64,000 bases of DNA from Chlorokybus atmophyticus (taxonomy: Eukaryota; Streptophyta; Chlorokybophyceae; Chlorokybales; Chlorokybaceae), in contig RHPI01002262.1 in the NCBI GenBank assembly GCA_009103225.1, forward strand, positions 412,317 to 476,316. The letters run 5' to 3'. The notes under the pieces are model-generated. The model was not told the DNA's origin. It saw nothing but the letters and a program-made list of their open reading frames with translations, and searched no databases. Position 1 is the first letter of the stretch, and each line of letters starts with the position of its first letter. Made by a program: the position numbers and the translations under genes. This document shows, piece after piece, positions 32,486 to 44,827 of this stretch.

Positions 32486-35036
32486 GGCTTTGCCTTCGAA
32501 TTGCGCAGCAGTCAGCTACCAACGCAGAGTAGAGTGGACAAGGCGCAGCCTGCCAAGCACATTTGCTGTGTTAACGAAGGGACTGCAAATGAATGGCTGT
32601 TGTCAAGACCGTCGTCTGTTACATTGAATGCTGCTTCTAACTAACTGCTGAAACAGCAGCTAGTGCCAACGCACACAAGCACTGCGTGGCTACACTGCCT
32701 GGGTACACTGCCAATCTCAGAACTATCAAGTACCACGTTGCGGTTGAATATCTCAAACATCAACCAAGTTAGCAAGCAGCTGGTTCGTTCGTCTACCTAC
32801 ACGCAGTTGAGTGCTTCCTCTGCCAGACTGCTGACAGGGCAAGCGCTTAGCGGCAATCAAGGCTTGAGTTTGCTCTGCTTGTGTCAAGTGCTACTCGCTG
32901 AAGTGATCGACCATACAGCATGCAGACACTGTGTCGCTAGCTAGCGTGTGTGTTGCCATTATCACAAGCCAATATGCACATTTTTACCTGGCACTGCGGC
33001 AGCTCCAACTGTTGCGCCCACTCCGTGAAGCAGGCTGCCTCAACTCCTAAGCTCCTCCCTTTGGTGGCTCTGAAGGGCTCTTAACTTGCGGTACCCAAAT
33101 ACGATGTACTGGACAAGCACTCAGCATGTCAGTGCAAGTTTCAACAATGCCAGCAGCAGAATGACAAGCTTGCAATCAGCAGACAATACCAGCAGTCGGT
33201 GGCTTCACCTCAGCTAGACTATCAACTTCAAGCAGCTGTTGCAGCTGTGCTTTGGGGTTCGGCTGTCGCCACAAGCAGCTCAAGCAGCGCAGTGAAAATT
33301 GCACTGAGAAGCGGCGCAGATCAAGGCTCCACTCCCTATCAACGCCATCATGCATGGCCAGGTGAGCTGCAGCATCAATCGGGGGGGGGGTCAGTGGCAA
33401 TGAATGAATGTTTTCTACAGGCACACTTTGCCGCCGGACAAAGCTCGTCTTGGCCGATCGCTTCATCATGTCATGCGACAGGCAACCCCTATACGATCGA
33501 TGCAGTCTTCAACAATGACCGGCAACGCAAGGAACCAATTACACGTTCAGCGTTATTTTGTGTCATTACCTTAGGTGGACTGGCCTAATAATGCTACAGC
33601 CTTGGCAAATTCCTATTGTTACTCGCATCCTAGTCGACACTGCTGACAGGTGCTGATTCAGCATAGCGTAGTAAACGCCGCGCTTACACGTGTCGCTAAG
33701 CCACCGGCTTGTTCAACGAGCGGTGCGGCTGATTGGGCGGGGCGGCCGGCATTAGGGCACACGCAAACCTCACCCGGAGGGCATTACATGCGGCACCCGC
33801 GACTGCCGGGCTGCGCGGCCCGCATGCCGCTCATTGGCTAGGCGGCGTTTATTAAGTATCAGCCGTTCGATCTGTTAAATGTAGATCTCGACCGTCCAAA
33901 GCACATCCCCACATCATGCAACTGCTCACAATATATGCGAATAAATATCAATAATGAGCACAACGTGCACGATGCCCATGCCGGCATATTGTTGCAAATG
34001 GCCCATGTGATTTGAGATGTAACACACTTATCTAAGGTGGCAAAACAATATCTCTGATGTGTTGCAATATGAAGCACATATGTTGCGGCATGAATACATA
34101 TGGTGCAATTTGGTTAGCAACAAGTGTTTCAAAACTTACTATTCAATGTAACGTTCACGCCAAGGTATGTGCTATAATACTCAGCAAGTAATGCCGAGGT
34201 TACAACCATTAAAATAATGCTAACCTGAATTACCTTGACGTTAAGATTAGACTAAACAAAAAATTGCATCGTTAGGCCACCATTTGGTCACGCATGATAT
34301 TGATCAAATGGGATCGCAACGGTGACAACAGCCGTTGCTGAAAAAGGCAGCGAAATGGCCAATCATTGCAAAGATGCGTAAAAGATGCTGAAAACTATCT
34401 CAGCGGCAACTGCTGACCAACGGCGACTCAACATCGCAAAAGATTCGGTACAATTGCAGCACAGTTAGTGGTTAAATCGGCCGCGTTTTTGGCGGTACGA
34501 GGTCGGGGCAGGCCCCATACCCCAAAGACATGCCGCCACTACTCACCCTCGTTTTAACTAATCCACTCTACCATGTAATGCTAATTGATTACACGCTATA
34601 GTTACTGCGTCATCAAACATGGACAACAGCTGAACTACACTAACCGACTTAACCGTGACAGCCGGGGGGCCGAGGCGGGAGCCCCAAGCGATTATTCAGG
34701 GTGCATTCAGAGCCGCCGATATACATTTGGCTGGTGTGGCTTCATCCTGTGCGTGGGTTTGAAGTGTACATCATTGCGTGTCACCACATGCGACTGTTGA
34801 CTGGTGTTAGATCTTGTGGTTACTACACCGTCGCGGGGTGTTATGCTTTGTTGCTGCAACGCACTATGATGCGTGTATAGCGCGTGTCAGTCTGCTGTTA
34901 ATGTCGCTTCGTGGCTGACACGACGCTGATGTGTGTGGTTGTATGTTGATTTATGGTTTTTGAGCGGTGTCACTTGGGAGCTTGGTATGGGTTGGTGGTG
35001 GTGGTGTGGGCGGCGGCGGCGGCTGTGGTGTGAGAG
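32486..35036. other. No gene recognised
   Basis: Contains a poly-G run (33381-33390), a 22-base match to the gap edge (33551-33572), a dispersed repeat at 33632-33725 and a GC-rich block to 33850. The part next to 32485 should be the promoter of the ankyrin gene. ORFs are short and without family features. Confidence 0.5.
33632..33725 (+). repeat. Dispersed repeat, copy A
   Basis: Matches the reverse complement of about 51525-51612. Shared words are GTCGAC-CTGCTGACAGGTG, CGCCGCGCTTACAC and ACCGGCTT. It is flanked here by GC-rich DNA and there by the left end of the pogo cluster. Confidence 0.6.
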
Positions 35037-35534
35037 ATGGCGGGGGACGGTGTGACGCCTGGTAGTGTAGGGGAGCAGGACGCGGGGGGGGGAGGGGGGG
35101 GAGGGGAGCAGTTCGTAGCTACCCTTGCACGCAGCATGTACGGGGTTGTTGAGGGGTTGTATGCTGCTGGACGGGGCCGATGGGGGCGCTAGAATGGGGG
35201 CTTGCCTCTTGAGGACGCTAGGTACGAGCAGCATGTGATCCGTGCCCTGGGTTGCTGCCTCGACCGTGGCCTGGAGGTGCATGTTAGCATGCACGAAGAT
35301 CGCGCGTGGCGCAGCGGGCCTGGCGCAAACCCTGATGCGCAGTCGCCTATGCTGCCTCTGATTATGTGTGTGGATGTGGGGGGCGCCGGTAATCCTGTGT
35401 TGCGGGTGCTCCTGGAGACCGGCCTTGTTCGCCGCTGGTGGTTGAACATGTTTGTGGGACGTGGCGCCGATCTTGCAGCTGAGACTAGCTGGGCGTCAGT
35501 TGCTTCAGGCATACTCTCCTTTAATCCTTTTTAA
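35037..35534 (+). CDS. Unrecognised ORF with one in-frame TAG
   Basis: From the ATG at 35037 the frame reads MAGDGVTPGSVGEQDA, a run of Gly from a poly-G/A tract, then FVATLARSMYGVVEGLYAAG, and meets a TAG at 35190-35192. The same frame continues without a stop for another 113 codons to TAA, including GLEVHVSMHEDRAW, MLPLIMCVDVGGAG and VRRWWLNMFVGRG. I recognise no domain. Persistence of the frame across the TAG suggests either a recent nonsense change, readthrough or a missed intron. It runs convergent with the transposon-like gene at 36192-42720 and could belong to the same element. The poly-G tract could also hide an indel. Confidence 0.35.
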
Positions 35535-35850
35535 GGTTTCCCTCGGTCACAGCAAGGTGAGTTCTTGATGTTTAAAGGGTGCGGATGTCTCATTTGCACT
35601 GTTTCCTCGTGCATTGTGTGCGGGCCTGATGGTGTTGTCTTGTCCTGTGTAGGTTCATTCGTGCGCGCGTTTGTTACGAGCCTGTATAGTGCGTCACTCT
35701 GCTGGTACTTGTGCGTGTGACGAACCACTGGAAGTACTGTCGTGTTGATTGTGTGGAATGCAATTGTACTGTTGTGTTCAGATTGGTGGGCACTCGGAGT
35801 GTACAATGTGTTCATGCAACAAGGTTGGCATTGCCTCACACAATGCTGCT

Positions 35851-36177
35851 TTACCAAGGGTCCAATTGAATGTCATTCGATTGCATGCTATCGTGTCCTA
35901 CGCTGCTGGAGTCAGACTCTGAGTGATCGGAGTCCGAAGGCTGGTTGCTCTCAACATGGTTGGTGGTTTGGGGCAATGGCGTTAACATCTCGTCGTTCCC
36001 TTCCCCATCGCTTGAGTCACTGCTGTTGCTGGTCCATCCTTGTGTGCTATGGTCGCTATTGGGTGTCTGTGTGTACATGGGTGTACCTGTTTGCATGGGT
36101 GTGCCTGTTTGCATCGGTGTTCCTGTATTGAAACTGTGGTTAGCATATTGCATGTAGTCACCACGCTGTGGTGGCAT
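35851..36177 (-). CDS. Acidic Ser-rich ORF with TGTPMQ repeats
   Basis: A 108-residue frame begins 15 bases after the stop of the gene to its right (36192). It has three tandem TGTPM units (TGTPMQTGTPMQTGTPMY) and then a long Ser/Asp-rich acidic stretch (SDSDHSESDSSS). This is typical of a disordered tail. It may be a last exon of the neighbouring gene reached by splicing, or a separate small ORF. No function is assigned. Confidence 0.35.
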   Translation of the reverse strand: MPPQRGDYMQYANHSFNTGTPMQTGTPMQTGTPMYTQTPNSDHSTQGWTSNSSDSSDGEGNDEMLTPLPQTTNHVESNQPSDSDHSESDSSSVGHDSMQSNDIQLDPW

Positions 36178-36191
36178 GTACCAACGTGCTT

Positions 36192-39100
36192 TTAGTCACC
36201 TGCTGTGCGCAATGGTGGCTCTCGAACGGGTGCATGTGAGTTGGCATTGAGGTTGTTGCTGCATGACAAACATGTACAACTGCTGGTGCAGCATACCCCT
36301 GCTCTCTTGCATTTGCATTGGTTGTTACCGCACCCATTCTTTTGGCAACCACACCCGTGGAGCAGCAGGCTTCGTTGCTGTCTTGCCATTGCCATGTTTT
36401 CTGGCGTGTCCATCTCTGCCTTGTACATCCCATCTTTCAAAGTGTACTCATACTCCTCAAGATCAGGCATCTGCATGTCGCTGGAGCATGCTTGCATCCA
36501 CATGCCGAACACCCAAACGCTGCGCAGGCAATGAAGGCGCAATGCCTCCACTGTTGGCATGCGGTCGGCTTCCTTCCAGATTGTATGCCAGCAGCCGTTG
36601 TGGATTGCTTCAAGCCATGCACGGATAGCCACGTGAGACTCCTTGTCCGCGCTGATGCCATTGACCTCTACAAAGAGAGCCTGCGCGGATGCAGCTTTCA
36701 AACAGTGGCGGTGCTTGATGAAGTACGCTGTACCCAAGAGCCTGAGGTACATGCCAATATCCTCGCTAATGTCTTCTTGCGTTGTGGAAGTAATGAAGTC
36801 GGTGCATGTCATGAGTGCCTCTTCCCAAAAAAAAACCTTGCTCATGCCTGCAGTGAAAGATGTGTAGTCGGATCCAGTGACTGCAAAGAACTTAAGCAAG
36901 TACTTGGCTCTCAACTGTGGGGGTACGAATCTGAGCTGGGGGAGCAGTTGTATGGAAGAAAGCAAAGTGTTGAGGTGTATAAACAAGGGTCTGCTGGTGG
37001 ATGCGCTGGACGTTGCAAGCTGGATGTGAATTGTCTTTGGCATTAAACTTGTGAGTTGCCAAGCCTCAAGCATTGCAAGGCCGATCATGGTTGTGTCTGT
37101 GTTTGGGCTGTGGATGAGGACGTTAGAGTCAGCGGTGCGCTGGGCGTGCACCCAAACTCTGCTGTCTGCCTCCGCATGGTTGCATGCATATGCATAGGAG
37201 CATGAAAAGACAAGGCCGGCAGCGGTCATCTCCACCACCCTGGCTGTGCCATCGTAAGCCTCAAGATCGCTGCCTCCAGCAATAACCAGTTGCTGTCCAA
37301 TACGGAGGTAAGGTGCCGCCAACTCTGGCAGCCTCTGTGTGTTGATGTCGCACAGCTGATGTTCCGCTGTCTGTTGCCCAGCAATGAGCGTTAGCTGCAT
37401 GGCATGGGTGTAAGAACGCTCAAGTATTCACTCTGACTCGGCTGTGCTGAGTCGGAGTCTCTACGTGCTTAAAGCGACGTCTTAACGCCAGTTGCATGGT
37501 TGGGGTCGTCGAATACGATGTGCATGGATCTCAACGCAGGGTTGAACAGTCTTGACATCACTGCAGCACGAAACATGTGTTCAACGTAATCTCCCAAGTT
37601 GTTGCAAGCTGGACCGGGTAGCATGTTGATTAAGAACATCCCCTCACCAACAACGCACTGCACACCATGGGGGAAGGTACGCAATTGGCATTTTGGACTA
37701 GCGTCTGCAAGCTTGGCCAAGCAAGCGGATTTGTTGCCTTTTCGCATCAACCCGTCCATTTCAAACAGTGCCTGAGGCACTTCCAGATACCGCGCTCTGA
37801 CTGTCACGGTGGGCAGGTCGTTCATTGCGAGTTGCTTCAGCACCAGAGTCTGCGCGCCAGATATCAGTCTTGAGTTGCAGCTGCTTTGCACATGTCAAGT
37901 TGTGTCTCTAACTCACCTGACTTCTCACAATTGCTGTGAGAGCGCGGGCAGCCTTGCCGTGCGCCTTTGGTTTGACCATTGTCTTCAGGTTGTGGCGCCG
38001 ATTAATCCTAGCTGCTGGCACACCCCTCTCAAAACGCTGGTTGCGGTTTAGCTCAAGTGAGTCACGCCCCACGTTGTAGTGGCGAGCTAGATCAGACGCT
38101 TCAGTGTCCGCTGCGACCTGATCACTCTCACCAAGTGCTTGTGTTGCCCAGGTAGTTCTTCCTAAAATGTTTTGGCAGTTCTAAGTACACCCATCATGGC
38201 AGCAACAGTCTTTTGTGTCTTGGCAGAGTCACTGACAGATTGGGCCCTCAATGGCTACATGCGTCTGCGCAGGTGTTGAGGCCTCAATTGCAACCGGAAT
38301 TGCTTCCAGCCCTCAACTCTGTAAGTACAATGTACTGTTTTCTCACGCATGCCATCAGCAGTCGGCCTAGACAGCGTCGTCTTGAGGTCTTTGTTGATGA
38401 GGGTCTCATGGGCCTCATTAACTGCAACATTGCTGCCGGGGGTGCCCTTCATTGAAACCGTGAAAGCCCCACCTTGAAGTGCCTCCATGACTGAAGGGGG
38501 GTACCCAAATGTGTCTGCTATGTGCCCAACCACCAAACGCTGATAGTGCGGGCGGTCCCACGCGAAGTACAGCGGGGCAAGCACCTTGTATGCTGCGAGC
38601 CTCAGGCCCCATTGTGCTGTGCGCATGGCTATGAAGAGGCCTAAGTAAGCGAGGCAGTCTCGCTGAGTGAAGGACCACCAGAAACTCCAGGTGAGATCCC
38701 TGGTTGCACGTAAGTCTCCATAGTCTTTGAATGCTGCGTAGTGCTCTGCAGCCATCACTTCGTCTACTTTGCCCTCTGATACACAAATCTCGCCACGCAG
38801 GCCGATACGCGCAGCCTCTGCGCTTTCCTGAAAGGTCAGTATCTGCTTGCGGGTGATGGCTTCAAGCAACTGTAGCAGCAGCGTGTGTGCTCTCTTCCAG
38901 TTATGCCCCTCAACTAGCTGGTTGCGTGCACTGGCAGATAATAACCCCGCAGCAAGCGCCATGGGCTCTATGCCCGCATCAAAGGAGTACTTGAACAGCA
39001 CGGGTAGTGTGTTTAGGCATGCATGCCAGTCTCTCACAAAAGGAACAACCCATTCCCAAAACACGGGGTCCTGCAGCTTCAGCATGTTCATGAGCGCCCA

Positions 39101-42100
39101 GGTCTTCTGATCACCTTCAACAAGCAAGTAAGTACTCCCATGTTGAACTTGCAGCTTTGATGCCAGCTCCATCTACGCAAGGCGCAGGTTATCAGGGCGA
39201 TCTGGGTTGTACGGGAGGAGGGGCAAGTATACAACATGACTCTGAACTGTGTCACTCATGCCACCATATTGATCCTACTATGGTCTTCTTCAGACTGCAG
39301 TTGTGTTGCTCTGGGCATACCATATGAGCCAGCATTGCTGCATGTGCGTGGTGCCTGAAATCAAGCCATGCCTTTTCTTCCGTAGTGTCATGGTGGGTGA
39401 CCTGAGAAGGCTGTGGGCGAGGTGGTCTGCGCACAGCACCAATCATGGGCGCGCGCAGTGCTGGCACAGATGGAGCGTGGAGCCCCCCCTCAGTGAGCGT
39501 GCGCCACCTAACATGTTGCGTGCCAATTTGTTGTGTCATTTCACACGAGCAGCATAACGCCGCGTCTATGGCCATCAATTACACGTGGCCCACCTGTACA
39601 TCTTGAGGGTATGCCGGAAGCTGGATGTTGCATATTGGTTGAGGAACAACCACTTATGTGGTGGTGCAATGCAGATCAGCCTCTCCTCGCCCATTGAACC
39701 GAAGAGAATGCTGTGTCTTAAAATCCCAATTATCAATTGACGCGGATACAATACAAAATTGCCACCATCGAGGTCAACTGGTGCTGGGTTGTTGATGACG
39801 ATGTCAGCACGCGCGAAGATGTGCCAGCACATCACATGAGGTTGATTTACATCATAGCACACACGCTTGCCACAGCACATGTGCCCATGTACCTGTTGAG
39901 TGTTGCCTTGCTGACACATACCGCCAGCTGATTCATCGCCTCATGCAGGACTCTTGAACTGCTCAGTGCATCAATGGCATCTGCCAGCGCCAGGTGCACT
40001 GAGGAGTAGGCCTTGCAGTTTCTAATGTACAAAGCTGTGGCGAATAGGTAAGATGTCTGCACTTTCAAGGCGTGCAGTCTTGGATTGGTAGACAAGCCAG
40101 AGGTGTCTTCACCACATGTTAGCAGTTTGTGCTGCATCACTCTCAACCCTAAGATCGCAGCGAACAGTTTATGCAGCTCCTCACCACTGGGTTGCAACAC
40201 ATCCACTTCGCAGATCAGGTACGAATGCAGACCCTAATTTAGCCCGCATGCGCGACTCCGTCATCAGCTTCTGCACGTGCTTCAGCACAGAGTTACTGAT
40301 GACAATAGGTGATGATGTTGATGATGCTGATTGGCTTCCTTCACTCACATGTATTGGAGTTTGCACTCTCCGCAAAAGACAGTTTCAGGGATCTGACCAC
40401 CCTCCCAATAGCAGAGTACCCAGTCGCGGGCTGGAGGTATGTGTGTGCAGCAAGGGTCCAAACACTTGCTTGCACATGTCCATTAGCTGCCTTTTGTTGA
40501 CACAAAAAGCAACAGCTACTTCGCCTAAGGAAAACAAGCATCGATAGGGAGCAGCTTACTAGCAATATGTTTCATGGCAGCATCCAAGGCGCTATCACCA
40601 GTCACATGCGATGCGCACAGCTTCCACTCGTGCAGCTGTTTTGGAGTTCTCTGCGTGCGACCAGGTGTGCCAAAGGTGGACTGTAATTGTCTCGTATGGC
40701 TAGATGTCCCGGGCATCCGAGGAGCACGCTGCGGGCCAGCTCTTAGCTCTGCAACTAGCAGCTCGTACTTAGCACCATCAGCCATGGCGTCAGCCAAACT
40801 GTTACAGGCTGTGGCACGATCACGTTCAACCTCTTCCATGTCCTTCCGCAGCTGCTGTTCATTGGCTTCATACAAATCCAAGTCCTCCATGGCCGCAGCC
40901 AGACTGCGCTATACCTCCGCACTTACACTGCGTGCAGCTCGCAGCTTCCCATCCAGCCTTGTATACTTAGCATCAAAGTCTTGTGAATACAAGATTAGCA
41001 ATTGGTTTCAAGTGCATGCACGCTGGCTGCGTGCACGCTGGCTGCATGCACTCATTTGCCCGCCCCACCTTTAGTGTTGCTTGAGAGTGCCTGTGCCTTG
41101 CCTCCCAAGTCTGCTTTGCCGCCTCATTCGACTGCAGCAACTCGTTGTATTGTTGTCTAGCAATGCGCTCCCTCTATACAGCAGTTGCTTGGGCAGCCTC
41201 AATGTCCAACGCACGCTGCTTCATCTCGACCAATGCTAACTCCAACTCCTTCACATTGCACAGTCAAGCCACTATCAGACACTGAACCCAGCAGGCCACT
41301 CTCTCTGTGTACAATAATAGCTTACCGCGCACACAGCGTGCAATGCTTGATTCTCAGTCCGCAGCAGCTCTGCCTCATCACTCAATGCATCAGAATCATC
41401 ATAGCAGGCACCCCAACACACTTATTCTAAGCTTTCAGACACATAAAGAGATGCGCCCTCAGATTCATAGCACATAGTGTAGACAACACAACACTGCACT
41501 CATCATCGCACACCTCCAACGCAGCTTCCTCAAACTGCCTCATTACACGGTTGTGAACTGGCTGTCTTGGCTGCTGCACATCACTTCCACGGTCTTCATC
41601 TACACATGCAACTCAAGCACTCAGCACGCTGTACAATATACACAATGCAGCGTGCCAATGTATCAAAGAGCAGTGTATTACAATCCACATAATAATACAC
41701 AATGTGCCCTTGTCATTTCTTACGTCCGAACCTCTTAATATAAGACAGTACACCTGCTGTTACGGTTGGACTATGAGCAGAGAACTGACTGGCTGCCGTG
41801 ATACGTGGCCCTACCACAGGGCCAGTTCTGTGAGACAAATTGATTTGTGACCAATCGAGACTGCTGGTGCTCGGCACTGCCTGCTGCACAGTCTCTGGAC
41901 GTGCTCCTATCACGGAATTGGCTCGCGGAACGGGCACAAAGCCCCCTTGCGCAGATGAAGCATGCTTGCATACGAGGACATCGCACACAAATACGATGAG
42001 TAACCAACACACATGCACATACCTCGCGGGTCCGCATGTACACCGTTTCAGGGATTGCTGTGTGCACAGATGCATGCTCAGCATCAGCTCGATCAGCTAG

Positions 42101-42720
42101 CGAGGGCCCAGCATCGTCGCCGAGATCATCATGCTCAGAGGATGGCTCGCTGCTGGCTGCGGCACGAGGATCATCAGCATTAATACCATCCTCCAGCTCG
42201 GCGGATGTTAGCACAGGCAGAGCTGCTCGCGGAGGTTTCCCTGCATCACCAAACTCCCCCGGATCACATCGTGCCACGCGGTTACAAACCCCAATCACAC
42301 ACAAAGCAATACAAATTAACACACAGGCTATATGACACAGCCACACCTCTATCCAGGTGAGCGTGTCATCTGAATACCTCTCCCACTTGCAACCATGCAT
42401 CAAGGCATGAAGCTGCACAAGATATAAAGACATCGTGTCATGCAGCTTGCAATCCCTCCTTACCGAACTCCACATCTTCTCCATGCGCTTACGATTAGTT
42501 TGCACCGACTTGAGCTGGGAGGCAGCATGAGCCTTGCGCTTGGCCTCTTCTTCGACAGTGGCCGGTGCTTTGCGCTTGGACTTCTTCTACTGCGGAGGGG
42601 CGGGCGTCTGCTCAAGCTGGTCAGACGACGGCCAGATGTCGCGCAGCGCCTGGCTACATGCCTGCCTACCTATCTCAACACGCATCACTTACAACATCAG
42701 CGCCGCCCAGCTGGACGTTA
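36192..42720 (-). CDS. Transposon-like protein: XPG/FEN-like core and CXC cysteine tail
   Basis: A gene in many exons whose 5' limit is uncertain. In order: a basic and coiled-coil N-terminus (42700-40525); an exon ending CVSKATLNRY (40234 to about 39888); a block with VEGDQKTWA, DWHACLN and GHNWKRA (39172-38800); YFAWDRPHYQRL and NEAHETLINKDLK (to 38255); a basic exon near 38165-37910; HIVFDDPNHATG (37500s); then a 402-residue ORF (37400-36192). That ORF holds HAEADSRVWVHA, NVLIHSPNTDT, FFAVTGSDYTSF and the tail CGCQKNGCGNNQCKCKRAG with CTSSCTCLSC. The EAD, D-x-D-like and TGSDY steps resemble the acidic residues of FEN1/XPG nucleases (inference). The tail resembles CXC (tesmin/TSO1-like) DNA-binding repeats. 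From memory, the same motif order occurs in uncharacterised multicopy animal proteins. In-frame TAG at 42587, 41174, 40909 and 39173 suggest decay. Confidence 0.7.
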
Positions 42721-42789
42721 GCTACCCCGCCGCCAGACATGGCGGCACAATTCAAACAACGCCAGGCCTACTGATGCAAAGACGAGATA

Positions 42790-43229
42790 CAACAACCGTC
42801 ACTGTTGATTGTAGTCGCAGTGGGTCGAGACACCACGCTACAACGCAGATCACCTATGACACGCGTTGGCAAAACCGCTGTCTCAGAGCACGCAACGACG
42901 ACAACGCAACATCACCTAACAACTACACGCGTTACATCTCGCCAGCCAGCACACGCGCAAGCACATCTAGACCGCCCACAGGTCCCCCACATCCGACGGA
43001 CCTCCCTAATGCAAAGCAAACCCCCCGCCTCGGCCCCCCGGCTGGTGACGAGATCGGACACTCTGTGCTAAACGCAGCGGCCAACGCGTCAGACCACGAC
43101 CGTTTGAACCTGAGTCAGCCACTCGGACCGCGTTAGGGCTAGATAAGCGATGCCCGGCTGCGAGCATTGACTGATGACTGCAGCGTGCATGCGTTTGCCC
43201 AAAGCCCGGTTCAGGGCCGAAACGACACA
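42790..43229. other. No gene recognised; between transposon-like gene and duplication
   Basis: C-rich, Thr/Pro-coding-like composition on the plus strand with no stable frame. It should include the 5' flank of the minus-strand gene. No terminal inverted repeat was found here to mark the end of an element. Confidence 0.4.
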
Positions 43230-43727
43230 AGGGTCCAGGACGACCAAGAAAAAAATGCAGGTGCCACCTGCTTGCCTATCAGGCGGTGCCCTTGCTCAGC
43301 AAACTGTCAGCAGCAGGCTGACTCCAGGTTGGTGGGATTGGGTTTTGCTGACAGATGCCTTCTTTTGGCTGCCTAATCTTGCCAAGCAGCAGCAAAGTTG
43401 CACGTTTTTCTCAGCGCCAAATGCCGCTCACCCATGCATGCGGTCTTCGGACCGTCCTCATGGCTGCCTGCCTGACATGCAGTATCTTTAGAGATGAGGC
43501 TGTAGGTCCTGGCTCAAGTCATGATTCGTCAGCAGCGTTGCTGTTGACATTGCTAATGTCAACTCTCCAAGAGATGCGTAAGTGTGCGTAAGCCACAACC
43601 ACACGTACTATACATACCGTATGTTGGTCTCTGCTTCAGCCAGTGCGCTCTGGTCTCGTCTGTTGTGTTGGACTAGTTTGAGACAGCAGCAGCCCAGCCC
43701 AGCCAGAGACTCATCCAACAGCCAGCC

Positions 43728-44827
43728 ATGGCCAAGCTTGTCCTCTTGCTCGCCTTCCTCCTTGCCACAAGCGCCACCCTTAGTGGTGTCGTCCATGCGT
43801 CGGATCCCGACCCCACCTACGACCTCTTCGACCCCAACGCCCCCGTGGCCGCCACCTTCAATGGACTCCCTGCAGGCCCACACCTTGTAGGCCCTGGCGG
43901 GATGATCCAGCGCCTGGATGCCTCCACCTTCCCCGCACTCACGTACGTGTTGGTTTGCGTCTTCACTATTGCATCTTTCCTTGCCTGGATCATGACGCGC
44001 ATGTGGTACTTCACTTCTCTCATGCATGCTATCACGACGATGCATATGCACTATTTGACGTGATGGAGGCTGCTGTGTTTGACAACGCTGGCTCTGGTGC
44101 TGAGTTGATGCTTGTGTGAAGTACTCACTGCTGCGTTGGTTGACTGCAGGGGTCAGGGGCAGAGTCTCGCCCTCCTGACATTCAAGCCATGCAGTCAGAG
44201 TCCACCACACACGCACCCGCGTGCGTCCGAGTTGGTGTACGTCATCAGCGGTCAGATCACCGTCATGCTCATCGATACCTCTCGTAAGTTACTGCCCAAT
44301 TGCAAGCCAGGCAGACAGTTGGATGTTCCCAACTGTGCGCACACGTCACGTCAACCGTACATACGGTATGTGATGGTTAACAATTGCATGTATGTATGTG
44401 CAGTAAGGATGAGAACCAGCACGCTTCGCGCTGGAGATGTGGCGTTGAACCCACGTGGGATGCTTCACGTCCTGACCAACTTTGATTGCGAGGAGGGTGC
44501 GGTCGTTCTCGAAGCCTTCAACAGCCAGAACCCGGGCGTACTGGTCAGCAACATGCATACAACCAACCGTTTTTTGTGTTGTGTATGCCTGTGAGTGCGG
44601 TTGTAACACATCAAACTCTGCCCACGCAGCTTGCCACAGACTCTCTCTTCAGCACTCCATTTGACACCTTGTCGATCACGACGGGTCTGCCCATACGCAA
44701 GCTCGACAAGATCCAAACGTTGTTGAACAACACACTGCCTGGGGCCTTCCCTGCCGGTGACCCCGGAGTCTGCCACCGCGCCCAACACAACTACCCGCTC
44801 ACCTTCCCGAACGGTTATCAGGCTTAG
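43728..44827 (+). CDS. Germin-like cupin protein (copy 1)
   Basis: Secreted cupin-fold metalloprotein; the family includes oxalate oxidases and superoxide dismutases, but the activity here is unknown. Four exons: 43728-43942, 44150-44283, 44404-44543, 44630-44827 (TAG), giving 228 residues. Introns are GT-AG and phases agree. Residues 1-24 are a signal peptide (MAKLVLLLAFLLATSATLSG and on to VHA). Cupin motif 1 is complete (PPHTHPRASELVYVISG: H, H, E). Motif 2 is complete (GDVALNPRGMLHVLTN: H). All four metal ligands are therefore present. The C-terminal region (SLFSTPFDTLSITTGLP) is conserved with copy 2. The gene points towards copy 2 in the inverted duplication. Confidence 0.93.

Noticed and set aside
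38094..38250. Three further in-frame TAG codons after the exon ending at 38255
   Set aside because: They fall in a frame that stops being coding. A better exon starts after the TTTTAG acceptor near 38165 in a different frame (TQALGESDQVAADTEASDLA), so these TAGs are intronic or out of frame and were not counted.
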